A stretch of 19,031 nt of DNA, taken from an uncultured Collinsella sp. (GTDB lineage: Bacteria; Actinomycetota; Coriobacteriia; Coriobacteriales; Coriobacteriaceae). A program made the translations under genes and the position numbers. The notes beneath the pieces are model-generated. The model was given only the letters and a program-made list of their open reading frames with translations, made no database searches and was not told the DNA's origin. Shown one piece after another: positions 7,438 to 14,979 of this stretch; within the stretch, counting starts at the first letter, position 1, and each line of letters opens with the position of its first letter. The stretch is from positions 1-19,031 of the forward strand of contig CABUWV010000024.1 in assembly GCA_902495355.1 (NCBI GenBank), read 5' to 3'.

Positions 7438-8121
7438 CTACTTATCGTCGGGTTCGGTGACGCGCTTGGTAAACGAGAGCTTGGACTCCTTACCGGCCAT
7501 GAGCTTTTGGATATTCGTGCGATGGGCCCACACCACGGTGATGCCGATCATCGCCATGCAGAACTTGAGGCCCAGGCTGCTGTACGGAAAGACCGCGCAA
7601 GCAGCGATGGGAAGACCGATGGCAGCGGCAAGCGAGCCCACCGACACATACTTGGTGATGGCGACGGCCACGATAAACATACCGAGCAGCGACAGGCCAA
7701 TAGGCCAGTACCAGGCGAGGATGACACCCAGGCCAACGGCGATACCCTTGCCGCCGTGGAAGTTGAGGTACGGCGAGAAGATGTGGCCCCACACCGCTGC
7801 CAGGCAGATGACGCCGAGCATCCAATCGCCGGCAGCACCAGGAGCCATAATGCTCGGCGGAAAGCCATAACCCACGCTCGCGATGAGCGGACGGGCGATA
7901 AGGACGCAGATGGCGCCCTTAAGACAGTCGAGCAGCAACGTGAGCGCGGCCACCTTGGGGCCGGCCACGCGCAGGGCGTTGGTGGTGCCGATGTTGCCGG
8001 AGCCCGCCTTGCGAATGTCGGTGTGGTTGAACACGCGGCCCAGGATCAGGCCAAACGGGATCGCTCCGATAAAGAACGAGACCACGGCGCAGATGGCGGT
8101 CAGCAGAATCGGATTATGCAT
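7438..8121 (-). CDS. plsY: Glycerol-3-phosphate acyltransferase PlsY
   Basis: This integral membrane enzyme transfers an acyl group from acyl-phosphate to glycerol 3-phosphate, giving lysophosphatidate. The 227-aa protein has several hydrophobic segments and the three family motifs: GSGNIGTTN (40-48), GGKGIAVGLG (123-132) and a C-terminal HRTNIQKLMAGKES. The start at 8121 gives MHNPILL and a membrane segment at once. It is preceded by AAGGAG 7 nt upstream and overlaps the end of der by 8 nt. The longer open frame to 8169 adds a non-conserved hydrophilic stretch and is rejected. PlsX, which would supply acyl-phosphate, is not in this window. Confidence 0.95.
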   Translation of the reverse strand: MHNPILLTAICAVVSFFIGAIPFGLILGRVFNHTDIRKAGSGNIGTTNALRVAGPKVAALTLLLDCLKGAICVLIARPLIASVGYGFPPSIMAPGAAGDWMLGVICLAAVWGHIFSPYLNFHGGKGIAVGLGVILAWYWPIGLSLLGMFIVAVAITKYVSVGSLAAAIGLPIAACAVFPYSSLGLKFCMAMIGITVVWAHRTNIQKLMAGKESKLSFTKRVTEPDDK

Positions 8122-9448
8122 CCTTTTGCTCCTTCTTCCTAAAGAAGAGTCGAATGGGTGTGCCGGCAAAGTCGAAGGTCGAGCGCATGCGGTTCTCCAC
8201 GTAGCGCTGGTAGGTGTCGTTGACCAGATCGCTGTGGTTGACGAAGAACGTGAACGTCGGCGGGTTGACGCCCGTCTGGGTCACGTAATGCATACGCAGG
8301 CGGCGCTTGCCGTCCACCACGGTATGACCGAACTCGCGCAGGTCGGTGAGGAACGTGTTGAGGCGCGAGGTGCTGATCTTTTGCGAGCGCGTCTTCTCGG
8401 CAGCGTCTACCATCGACCAGATCTTCTCGACGCTACGGCCGGTCAGGGCTGAGATGCGCAGGTACTGGGCCCAGGGAGCCATGACGCCCAGACGGCGGTC
8501 GACGGTCTCCATGCAGGCCTCGCGCTTGCGGTCATCGTCGAGCAGGTCCCACTTGTTGAGCAGCACCACGATGGCGCAGCCGCGCTCGATGGCAAGACCC
8601 ATGACCTTCTGGTCCTGCTCGGTAACGCCCACGGAGGCGTCGACGACGAGCAGCGCCACGTCGGCGCGGTCGATGGCGCGCAGGCCGCGGACCATGGAGT
8701 AGTACTCGATGTTCTCGTACACGGTGCTCTTCTTGCGAATGCCCGCGGTGTCGACCATGCGGTAGTGCTTGCCGTTGCGCTCCACGACGGTGTCGATGGC
8801 GTCGCGCGTCGTGCCGGCAATGTTGGACACGATAGAGCGGTCGGCGCCCAGGATGCGGTTGAACAGCGACGACTTACCGGCGTTGGGACGGCCGATGATG
8901 GCGACGTTCAGCGCGTCGGGGAACTCGTCGGCGACCTCGTCCTCTTCCTCCGGAAGCAGGGCCACGATGTCATCGAGCAGGTCGCCCGTGCCGTGGCCAT
9001 GCAGGGCCGAGAGCGGCGTGGGCTCGCCGATGCCGAGCGAATAGAACTCCCAGATGCTGTCGTTTTCGCGATCGGGGTTGTCGAGCTTGTTCACCAGCAG
9101 AAAGACCGGCTTGTCGCAGCGCTTGAGCATGCGGGCGACCGACTCGTCCTCCTCGGTGACACCGGTGCGGCCGTCGACCACAAACAGGATGACGGCGGCT
9201 TCCTCGGCGGCGGCGAGGGCCTGGTCGCGAATGGACGTGGCAAAGACGTCGTCGCTCTTGAGCGGCTCGATGCCGCCCGTGTCGACGATAGTGAACTCGC
9301 GGCCGTTCCAATCGGCCGTGTGGTATGAGCGGTCGCGCGTGACGCCGCGGGACTCATGGACGATGGCGTCCGAGGTCTGGGCCAGGCGGTTAACGAGCGT
9401 GGACTTGCCCACGTTGGGGCGTCCGACGACGGCGACGATAGGTTTCAT
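8114..9448 (-). CDS. der: Ribosome biogenesis GTPase Der (EngA)
   Basis: Der is a tandem GTPase that acts in maturation of the 50S ribosomal subunit. In the 444-aa product the first G domain has GRPNVGKS (9-16), DTGG (56-59) and NKLD (120-123). The second has GRPNAGKS (186-193), DTAG (233-236) and NKWD (298-301). A KH-like C-terminal domain follows from about 355. The start at 9448 (MKPIVAVVGRP) has AAAGGAG 5 nt upstream; a longer open frame to 9619 adds 57 residues unlike any Der and is rejected. The ribosome binding site overlaps the stop codon of the DUF512 gene, so the two genes are probably translationally linked. Confidence 0.98.
   Translation of the reverse strand: MKPIVAVVGRPNVGKSTLVNRLAQTSDAIVHESRGVTRDRSYHTADWNGREFTIVDTGGIEPLKSDDVFATSIRDQALAAAEEAAVILFVVDGRTGVTEEDESVARMLKRCDKPVFLLVNKLDNPDRENDSIWEFYSLGIGEPTPLSALHGHGTGDLLDDIVALLPEEEDEVADEFPDALNVAIIGRPNAGKSSLFNRILGADRSIVSNIAGTTRDAIDTVVERNGKHYRMVDTAGIRKKSTVYENIEYYSMVRGLRAIDRADVALLVVDASVGVTEQDQKVMGLAIERGCAIVVLLNKWDLLDDDRKREACMETVDRRLGVMAPWAQYLRISALTGRSVEKIWSMVDAAEKTRSQKISTSRLNTFLTDLREFGHTVVDGKRRLRMHYVTQTGVNPPTFTFFVNHSDLVNDTYQRYVENRMRSTFDFAGTPIRLFFRKKEQKDA
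8129..8134 (-). promoter_or_regulatory. Ribosome binding site fixing the plsY start
   Basis: AAGGAG lies within the last codons of der, 7 nt before the plsY ATG at 8121, supporting the shorter 227-aa product. Confidence 0.75.
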
Positions 9449-9453
9449 CTGCA

Positions 9454-9460
9454 CTCCTTT
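9454..9460 (-). promoter_or_regulatory. Ribosome binding site fixing the der start
   Basis: AAAGGAG is 5 nt before the der ATG at 9448 and shares two bases with the stop codon of the upstream DUF512 gene, so it supports the 444-aa product and coupling between the genes. Confidence 0.8.
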
Positions 9461-10901
9461 AATGGGTAGGGTCAGTGGAAATGTTAGAGTCCGCGGGCAT
9501 AATGCCAAGGATATGCTCCAGGGTATCGAGCAGCTCATGCGGCATGGTCGACACCACATGAACCTCGGCGCCGCGACTGGTAAGGCTTGCGAGTAAATCG
9601 TCACGATGATACTCGTCAAGCGTCATGCCGTCAGCGTTGAACATGAGCTTAGGCACAAAGAGCATAACCCCCGACAGGTCTTGCGGCAGTTGCTCCAGAA
9701 TGTCACACGCGACGATGAGGCCGGTAACGTCCACGTTGCCGCCAAAGTAGCGGTTCTTGATGGCTGTGACGGTGCCGCCGAGACCATGCGGCGACTCCAC
9801 AAAGCGCGCCACGGTGTCGCGCGCGCTGGCGCCGGAGAGGCACAGAAGGCGCTGGTTGCGGGCGGCGATGGCATCGCGGACATGGGCCAGACGTTCGGCG
9901 TCGGCGGCAAGCACGTCGTCGGTCTCGTCCAGATACGAGCGGATCATGCCGATGCCGTCGTAGTACTGCGGGTAACCGTCGTAAAAGTCTGCCTCGGGAG
10001 GATCGATGCCGGCGTCCAGATAGAACTCGTCGCTCATCTGGAAGGTGTGGCGGCCAAAGCGTTCGTAGGCACGATCCTGGTAGGGACGGATCATGGCAAT
10101 GGTCTCGCGCGCGAGCTCAGGCTTGTCGCTGTATGACCAGGTAAAACGATTCTGATGCTTGGTAAAACCGAGCGGCACAATGCCCAGGCTTGTGATTTGC
10201 TCGTGCTCCTCGCAAAAGCGCAGGGTCTTTTCCAGCTCCTCGCCGTCGTTCATGCCGGGGCACAACACGATCTGCGCGTGAATCTCGATGCCGGCGGCCA
10301 TGATGGCCTCGAGTACGTCCATGCCTCGCTGGGCGTTGCGGCCCATCATGCGGCGGCGGACGTCGGGGCTCACGGCATGGACCGACACGTTCATGGGGCT
10401 CATGTTGCGCTGGATGACGTTTTGCACGTCCTCGTCGGTGAGGTTCGTGAGCGTGACAAAGTTGCCCTGCAAAAAGCTTAGTCGATAGTCGTCGTCGCGG
10501 ATATAGAGCGTGGAGCGGCCGCCCTTGGGGAGCATCGTCATAAAGCAGAACACGCAGGCGTTCACACAGGTGCGCATGCCATCGAAGATGGGTCCATCGA
10601 ACTCCAGCCCCCAGTCCTCGCCCGGGAAGCGGTCGAGCTCGACGGGGGTGACGCTGTTGTCGCGCGGGTCGAAAACCTCGAGGTCTACGGTGTCGTCGTC
10701 GGCCTCCCAGAGCCACACAATCATGTCGGTGAGCTGCTCGCCATTGACCGTGAGCACGCGCATGCCCGGCTCGATGCCCACATCCCATGCAGGCGATTCG
10801 GGACGCACGTTCTTAACGAGCGCGCCCTCACCCGGCTCGGGGTCGCGGCTGCGCCCGTAATCGGCCACCTTGGCGGCGTATGCGGGTACGGTCTGGTCCA
10901 T
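9459..10901 (-). CDS. PDZ / radical SAM / DUF512 protein
   Basis: This 480-aa protein belongs to the family of DUF512 proteins that combine an N-terminal PDZ-like domain, a radical SAM core and a C-terminal DUF512 domain. The PDZ-like part covers about 25-75 (ALVKNVRPESPAWDVGIEPG). The radical SAM cluster motif is canonical CX3CX2C: Cys112, Cys116 and Cys119 in CVNACVFCF. It is followed by the family sequences LYIRDDDYRLSFLQGN and TLTNL. DUF512 occupies roughly 280-470. The reaction is unknown. The gene lies 10 nt upstream of der, an adjacency also seen in other bacteria, which suggests but does not prove a role in ribosome or GTPase function. The ATG at 10901 starts 2 nt after ispH. Its nearest GGAG is about 14 nt away, so initiation may rely on coupling. 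A 35-residue longer frame has no family support. Confidence 0.87.
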   Translation of the reverse strand: MDQTVPAYAAKVADYGRSRDPEPGEGALVKNVRPESPAWDVGIEPGMRVLTVNGEQLTDMIVWLWEADDDTVDLEVFDPRDNSVTPVELDRFPGEDWGLEFDGPIFDGMRTCVNACVFCFMTMLPKGGRSTLYIRDDDYRLSFLQGNFVTLTNLTDEDVQNVIQRNMSPMNVSVHAVSPDVRRRMMGRNAQRGMDVLEAIMAAGIEIHAQIVLCPGMNDGEELEKTLRFCEEHEQITSLGIVPLGFTKHQNRFTWSYSDKPELARETIAMIRPYQDRAYERFGRHTFQMSDEFYLDAGIDPPEADFYDGYPQYYDGIGMIRSYLDETDDVLAADAERLAHVRDAIAARNQRLLCLSGASARDTVARFVESPHGLGGTVTAIKNRYFGGNVDVTGLIVACDILEQLPQDLSGVMLFVPKLMFNADGMTLDEYHRDDLLASLTSRGAEVHVVSTMPHELLDTLEHILGIMPADSNISTDPTH

Positions 10902-10903
10902 GG

Positions 10904-11803
10904 TTAGCGGCAAAGCTCCTTGATGCGCTCGACGGCGCGCTCGATGTGTTCTTGCGGAGTGGAGGCTCCGGCGGTGATGCCGATGTGGCGTGCGTTGGCA
11001 AACCAAGCGGCCTGGAGCTCAGAAGCTTCCTCGATGTGATACGTGCGCTCGCAGGCGTCTGCGCAAATCTGCGCCAGGCGGCGGGTGTTGCCCGAGTTCT
11101 TGCCGCCCACCACGACCATGCAGTCGCAGCGGTTGGCAAGTGTGGCTGCTGCCTGTTGACGCTCACTCGTGGCGGCGCAGATGGTGTTGATCACGCGCAG
11201 CTCCTGCACACGCGGGGTGATGGCTGCCACGACCTCGGCGAGGTTCTGCGCGGTCTGGGTGGTCTGCACGACGAGGCCTACCTTGCCCTTGAGCGGCAGC
11301 GCGTCCGCATCAGCGGCGCAACTCACGACCTGCGCATCGTCGCCGGCATGACCCAGAATGCCCTCGACCTCGGGATGCCCCGGCTCGCCTACGACCACCA
11401 CGCGGTAGCCCTCGCGTACCAGGCGCTCGGCTGCCATATGGACCTTCTTCACGTAGGGGCAGGTGGCGTCGACCACGTTGAGGCCGCGCGTGTGGGCGGC
11501 ATCGATCACCTGCGGCACCACGCCGTGGGCGCGGATGATCACGGTGCCGGTTGCGGCGTCGTCCAGGTTCTCGGCCAGGCCAACGCCTGCCTCAGCGAGC
11601 TCGCGCACCACGATGGGGTTATGGATGAGCGGACCCAAGGTATGGACCTGAGTGCACTCCCCTGCCTGCGGCGCGGCGGCCAGCGCCATATCGAGCGCAC
11701 GCTGTACGCCGTAGCAAGTGCCGGCGTGGGCGGCGATCTCGATGGTAGGCGCGGTTGCCTGGTCGGACGCAGTCGCGGCAGTGTTCGTCACGTTCTCGCT
11801 CAT
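10904..11803 (-). CDS. ispH: 4-hydroxy-3-methylbut-2-enyl diphosphate reductase
   Basis: IspH (LytB) is the last enzyme of the MEP pathway: it converts HMBPP to IPP and DMAPP using a 4Fe-4S cluster. The 299-aa protein holds the three cluster cysteines, Cys30 (GTCYGV), Cys115 (DATCPYV) and Cys209 (NTICAAT), and the substrate residues His61, His93 (RAHGV), His143 and Glu145 (GHPEVEG). VGGKNSGNTRRL near the C-terminus is also typical. The start at 11803 (MSENVTN) begins 2 nt after the plsC-like stop; a frame 10 residues longer would overlap that gene by 28 nt. About 20 residues before IEIAAHAGTC are unconserved and Ala/Thr-rich. The order cmk-plsC-ispH is common in Gram-positive bacteria. Confidence 0.96.
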   Translation of the reverse strand: MSENVTNTAATASDQATAPTIEIAAHAGTCYGVQRALDMALAAAPQAGECTQVHTLGPLIHNPIVVRELAEAGVGLAENLDDAATGTVIIRAHGVVPQVIDAAHTRGLNVVDATCPYVKKVHMAAERLVREGYRVVVVGEPGHPEVEGILGHAGDDAQVVSCAADADALPLKGKVGLVVQTTQTAQNLAEVVAAITPRVQELRVINTICAATSERQQAAATLANRCDCMVVVGGKNSGNTRRLAQICADACERTYHIEEASELQAAWFANARHIGITAGASTPQEHIERAVERIKELCR

Positions 11804-11805
11804 GG

Positions 11806-12534
11806 CTAGAACCTGCCCGGATGCTCGGCGCACAGATCGTCTCGCATGGCGTAGACGCGGTTCATGGCCTCGGACTCAAACCATTCCAGGCGCTCCGTGC
11901 GCTTAAGCCCGGCCGGTGCGTCAGAAAGCGAGACGGCCTTGCCGGCGCGGATCCAGCACTTCTTGGGACGCATGATCTTTTTGCCCGCGGGCGTGATGTC
12001 GGACCAGCCGCAGATGGCGAGCGGGTTCACAGGTGCCTTGCCCATCTGAGCGATGAGCGCAAAACCGCCGTGGACCTCGGGCTTGATCTCGCGAGAGCGG
12101 ATGCGCGTGCCCTCGGGGAAGATCAGGACGTCCTCGCCGCGCTGCAGCGCATGCTGAGCGGCGCGCAGGCACTTCATATCGGCAGTACCGCGCTCCACGG
12201 GGATGCCGCCAACGCGGCTAAAGGCCCAGCGTACAATCTTGCTCTTGGCGAACTCGGACTTAAAGATGGGACGAATGCGGCGGCCGCCAAAGAACAGCGC
12301 CGTCTCCACGGCCAAGAGCTCGGCCATCGAGGTGTGATTGCAGATGACCACGCTGCCGCGGCCTTCCTGGCGCTCAAACAGAAGGTCGGCGTCTTCGACC
12401 TTCCAACGCCACATGAGCTTGGAGAAGGCCCAAAGGATGGCCATGACCACGAAGACGGTGCCGCGGATGAGCGCCGGGAACTCGGCGTAGGGGGCGTTGT
12501 AATAGTCCTCGGGCGTCTGCTTAAACAGGCGCAT
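11806..12534 (-). CDS. plsC: 1-acyl-sn-glycerol-3-phosphate acyltransferase (PlsC-like)
   Basis: The family acylates lysophosphatidate to phosphatidate at the inner face of the membrane. The 242-aa product has a hydrophobic segment at about 22-40 and the acyltransferase blocks: NHTSMAEL (66-73), a substrate block FKSEFAK (91-97) with GGIPVERG, FPEGTRIRS (139-147) and VNPLAI (169-174). The first block is unusual: the catalytic HX4D reads His67-X4-Glu72, with Glu in place of Asp. The other blocks are normal, so the protein is likely active, perhaps with altered properties. It follows cmk by 3 nt and precedes ispH by 2 nt. Together with plsY and gpsA in this block, the cell would have all steps from DHAP to phosphatidate except acyl-phosphate supply. 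Confidence 0.9.
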   Translation of the reverse strand: MRLFKQTPEDYYNAPYAEFPALIRGTVFVVMAILWAFSKLMWRWKVEDADLLFERQEGRGSVVICNHTSMAELLAVETALFFGGRRIRPIFKSEFAKSKIVRWAFSRVGGIPVERGTADMKCLRAAQHALQRGEDVLIFPEGTRIRSREIKPEVHGGFALIAQMGKAPVNPLAICGWSDITPAGKKIMRPKKCWIRAGKAVSLSDAPAGLKRTERLEWFESEAMNRVYAMRDDLCAEHPGRF

Positions 12535-12537
12535 GGG

Positions 12538-13224
12538 CTACCTCCTTTGGTTGATGAGGTCCTCGATTATCGAGACGACCTCATCGATGGTGTGGGCGGT
12601 GGAGTCGACGTGCACGGCGTCCTCGGCGGGCACGAGTGGGGCGACCTCGCGGCTGCTGTCGAGCTTGTCGCGCTGCTTAAGGGCGTCGAGGGTCTCGTCG
12701 ACCTCGGCTTCGAGCTGCTCGGACGTGAGCGGCTGGGCGTCGTTTTGGTGACGCTGCAGCACGCGGCGGCGGGCGCGCTCACGCGGGTCGGCAGTCAGGA
12801 AGACCTTGACCTGCGCGTTAGGGAACACGACGGTTCCGATGTCGCGACCCTCGGCCACGATATCGCGGTCCTCGGCGGCGCGGCGCTGGTGGATGAGCAT
12901 GGCGGCGCGCACGCCCGGGTAGGCCGAGACCTTGGACACGTTGGCGTCAACCTGCGGGGTTCGAATGGCAGCCGAGGCGTCCTGGCCGTCAATGGTCAGG
13001 CGCGTGTCCTCGCCGGTGCCGTTGGTAAAGCGGATTTCGATCTGCTCGGCAAGGGCGTCGATGGCCGCCTCGTCGTCCAGGTCGATGCCGCGGTCGAGCG
13101 CGGCAAAGGTGACGGCGCGATACATGGCGCCCGTGTCGAGCTTGTTAAAGCCCAGCTGGCGGGCAATCTCCTTGGCGATAGTGGACTTGCCGGAACCGGC
13201 GGGGCCGTCGATGGCGACGATCAT
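12538..13224 (-). CDS. cmk: Cytidylate kinase
   Basis: Cmk phosphorylates CMP and dCMP with ATP to the diphosphates, recycling nucleotides from RNA and lipid turnover. The 228-aa protein begins at once with the P-loop GPAGSGKS (7-14), followed by LDTGAMYRA (34-42), the CMP-binding insert with LTIDGQD, VSAYPGVRAAML, EGRDIGTVVFPNA and the lid region DPRERARRR. AAGGAAG lies 6 nt before the ATG. A 66-nt G+C-rich gap separates it from the pseudouridine synthase upstream; I see no convincing promoter or terminator there. CMP is released by phospholipid synthesis from CDP-diacylglycerol, a loose link to its neighbour plsC. Confidence 0.97.
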   Translation of the reverse strand: MIVAIDGPAGSGKSTIAKEIARQLGFNKLDTGAMYRAVTFAALDRGIDLDDEAAIDALAEQIEIRFTNGTGEDTRLTIDGQDASAAIRTPQVDANVSKVSAYPGVRAAMLIHQRRAAEDRDIVAEGRDIGTVVFPNAQVKVFLTADPRERARRRVLQRHQNDAQPLTSEQLEAEVDETLDALKQRDKLDSSREVAPLVPAEDAVHVDSTAHTIDEVVSIIEDLINQRR

Positions 13225-13290
13225 GCAATGCTTCCTTTCGATGGTTGGCGTGCTGGTATGGTTCGCGGGCGTTGGGGCGCGGCGGGTTGC

Positions 13291-14253
13291 CTAGCCCGTG
13301 TAGCGCTCGCGGTAGGTGTTGCGCTTGGGCGCGGAGCCGTGGCTGCCGTGATGACGCGTGCGGCTGGCGGCGTTGGTCGCGGGAGCGACGCCGCGCTTGG
13401 AGCTGGCCTGCTTGGGCGGGATGCCGCCGCTTTTGAGGATCTGCACCTCGCGATCGGTGAGTTCGCGCCACGAGCCCTTGGCCACGTCCTTGAGCTCCAG
13501 ACCGGCAAAGTTGCAGCGGTGCAGACGAATCACCGGGTGGTTGATCTTGCTCAGCATGCGCTTGACCTGGTTCTTGCGGCCCTCGCGGATGATGACCTGC
13601 ACGGCGGTGGTGCCGGGCTTGATACCTTGCGGAGCCACGGCCTCGGCCTCGCGCGCGTTAATGACGCGGCAGATCGCCGGCCGGCACAGGCCGTCGTCGA
13701 GCTCGATGCCGCGGCGCAGCGGCTCAAGATCGCGGTCGGTCAGTCGCCCGTCCACGAGCGCCTGGTAGGTCTTGTAGACGTGCTTGCTGGGATGCAGCAG
13801 GTCTTGCGACAGGTCGCCGTCGGTGGTAAAAAGCAAAAGACCCGTGGTGTCGCGGTCCAGGCGACCCACCGGGAAGAGCCCCGGAAAGCGGTCGCGGGGG
13901 ACCAGGTCGGCCACGCAAGGGCGCTCCTGCGGGTCGCTCATGGTGGTGAGGTAGCCGGTCGGCTTGTAGAGCATCAGGTACACGGCGCCCTGGTTGAGCT
14001 TGACGGGCATGCCGTCGACCTCGATGTGATCGCGGTCGACGTTGACCTTGGTGCCCAGCTCGGTCGCGACCTGGCCGTTGACGGTTACGCGGCCGGCGGT
14101 CATCAGGTCCTCCGAGCCGCGGCGGCTCGCCACGCCCGCGCGCGCCAAAAAGCGCTGCAGGCGCATGGTGTGCGGATAGACGGGCTGGGCGTCGGTTGCG
14201 GGTACTTCGTTGCCCATGGCGCGTGTCTCCCCTACTTCGTTAGTCCTCGTCAT
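13291..14253 (-). CDS. RsuA/RluB-family rRNA pseudouridine synthase
   Basis: The enzyme isomerises a specific uridine of ribosomal RNA to pseudouridine; in this genomic position the family member is usually RluB-like (23S rRNA). An S4 RNA-binding domain occupies about 30-90 (MRLQRFLARAGVASRR). The catalytic domain follows, with Asp133 in GRLDRDTTGLLLFT and later REGRKNQVKRML. The 320-aa protein ends in a basic low-complexity tail from about 275 rich in Lys, Arg, Ser and His. The start at 14253 has GGAGG 6 nt upstream and overlaps scpB by 14 nt. A second ATG at 14217 also has GGGGAG, 9 nt upstream, and would shorten the protein by 12 unconserved residues, so the start is not certain. Confidence 0.92.
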   Translation of the reverse strand: MTRTNEVGETRAMGNEVPATDAQPVYPHTMRLQRFLARAGVASRRGSEDLMTAGRVTVNGQVATELGTKVNVDRDHIEVDGMPVKLNQGAVYLMLYKPTGYLTTMSDPQERPCVADLVPRDRFPGLFPVGRLDRDTTGLLLFTTDGDLSQDLLHPSKHVYKTYQALVDGRLTDRDLEPLRRGIELDDGLCRPAICRVINAREAEAVAPQGIKPGTTAVQVIIREGRKNQVKRMLSKINHPVIRLHRCNFAGLELKDVAKGSWRELTDREVQILKSGGIPPKQASSKRGVAPATNAASRTRHHGSHGSAPKRNTYRERYTG

Positions 14254-14968
14254 GCAAATCCTCCGAGGTCTCGTCGACGATCAGGGTCTCCAAGTCCTCG
14301 ACTGCCTCAACATCTTCAACATCGGTATCGAGCAGTTCGCGCTCTTCGTCCAAGTCTTCGGCCTGCTCCTCGAGCGTGGACTGAATACTGCGGCCGCTCA
14401 GGCGCTCGCGGATAAACTGACGCGACTGCTCGTCGGGGGCAAACTGCTCCAGGTCGGGCAGGTCGCGGGTGGAGCGCAGGCCGAATTTTTCCAAGAAGGC
14501 GTTGGTCGTGCCGTAGATGATGGCCTGACCGCGCTGGGGGTCGCGGCCGAGCTCGCGCACCAGACCCTTGTCCACGAGCGACGCGATGACGCCGTCAGAA
14601 TTGACGCCACGGATGCCCTTGACGACCTCGCGCGTCACGGGTTGGTGGTATGCGATGACGGCCAGGGTTTCGAGCGCCGCTTGCGACAGCTTTTGCGTGT
14701 CCCAGCTCAACACATAGGCCTCGACCACGTCGTGGTAGGCGGGGTGCGTAAACAGGCGCCAGCCGCCGGCGACCTCTCGCAGCTGAAAGCCGCGGTTGGT
14801 CTCCTCGTACTCAACCTTGAGCTCGGCGAGCAGCGACGCGCACTCGCCGGGGGCGATATCCAGTGCGCCGGCCAGCGCGGGCGCACTCACCGGGTCGCTC
14901 GACACCAGCAGCAGCGCCTCGAGGGCGCCTTTGAGGCTGTTTGCCTCCAGCGTGGAAAGGGTTGACAT
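14240..14968 (-). CDS. scpB: Segregation and condensation protein B
   Basis: ScpB works with ScpA and SMC to compact and separate the chromosome. The 242-aa product has the two winged-helix domains of the family, at roughly 8-85 and 95-165, with KGALEALLLVSSDPVS, ETLAVIAYHQPVTR, IRGVNSDGVIASL and YGTTNAFLEKFGL. After about residue 195 there is a long, very acidic tail ending LHDED that is not part of the conserved fold. AGGAG stands 8 nt before the ATG, 11 nt after scpA ends. Its 3' end overlaps the following pseudouridine synthase gene, so expression is probably coupled. Confidence 0.96.
   Translation of the reverse strand: MSTLSTLEANSLKGALEALLLVSSDPVSAPALAGALDIAPGECASLLAELKVEYEETNRGFQLREVAGGWRLFTHPAYHDVVEAYVLSWDTQKLSQAALETLAVIAYHQPVTREVVKGIRGVNSDGVIASLVDKGLVRELGRDPQRGQAIIYGTTNAFLEKFGLRSTRDLPDLEQFAPDEQSRQFIRERLSGRSIQSTLEEQAEDLDEERELLDTDVEDVEAVEDLETLIVDETSEDLHDED
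14260..14264 (-). promoter_or_regulatory. Ribosome binding site supporting the pseudouridine synthase start
   Basis: GGAGG within scpB lies 6 nt before the ATG at 14253. A competing GGGGAG precedes the ATG at 14217. Confidence 0.6.
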
Positions 14969-14979
14969 GGTTGCGGCTC

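Noticed and set aside
7018..8142. 374-codon plus-strand open frame
   Set aside because: Antisense to gpsA and plsY, both with complete motifs.
9449..9619. 57-residue N-terminal extension of Der
   Set aside because: Unlike any Der N-terminus; the ATG at 9448 has an ideal SD and begins directly with the first G domain.
11755..14415. 886-codon plus-strand open frame
   Set aside because: It lies antisense to plsC, cmk and the pseudouridine synthase, all well-supported families. Long antisense frames are expected in high-G+C DNA, and the product matches nothing I recognise.
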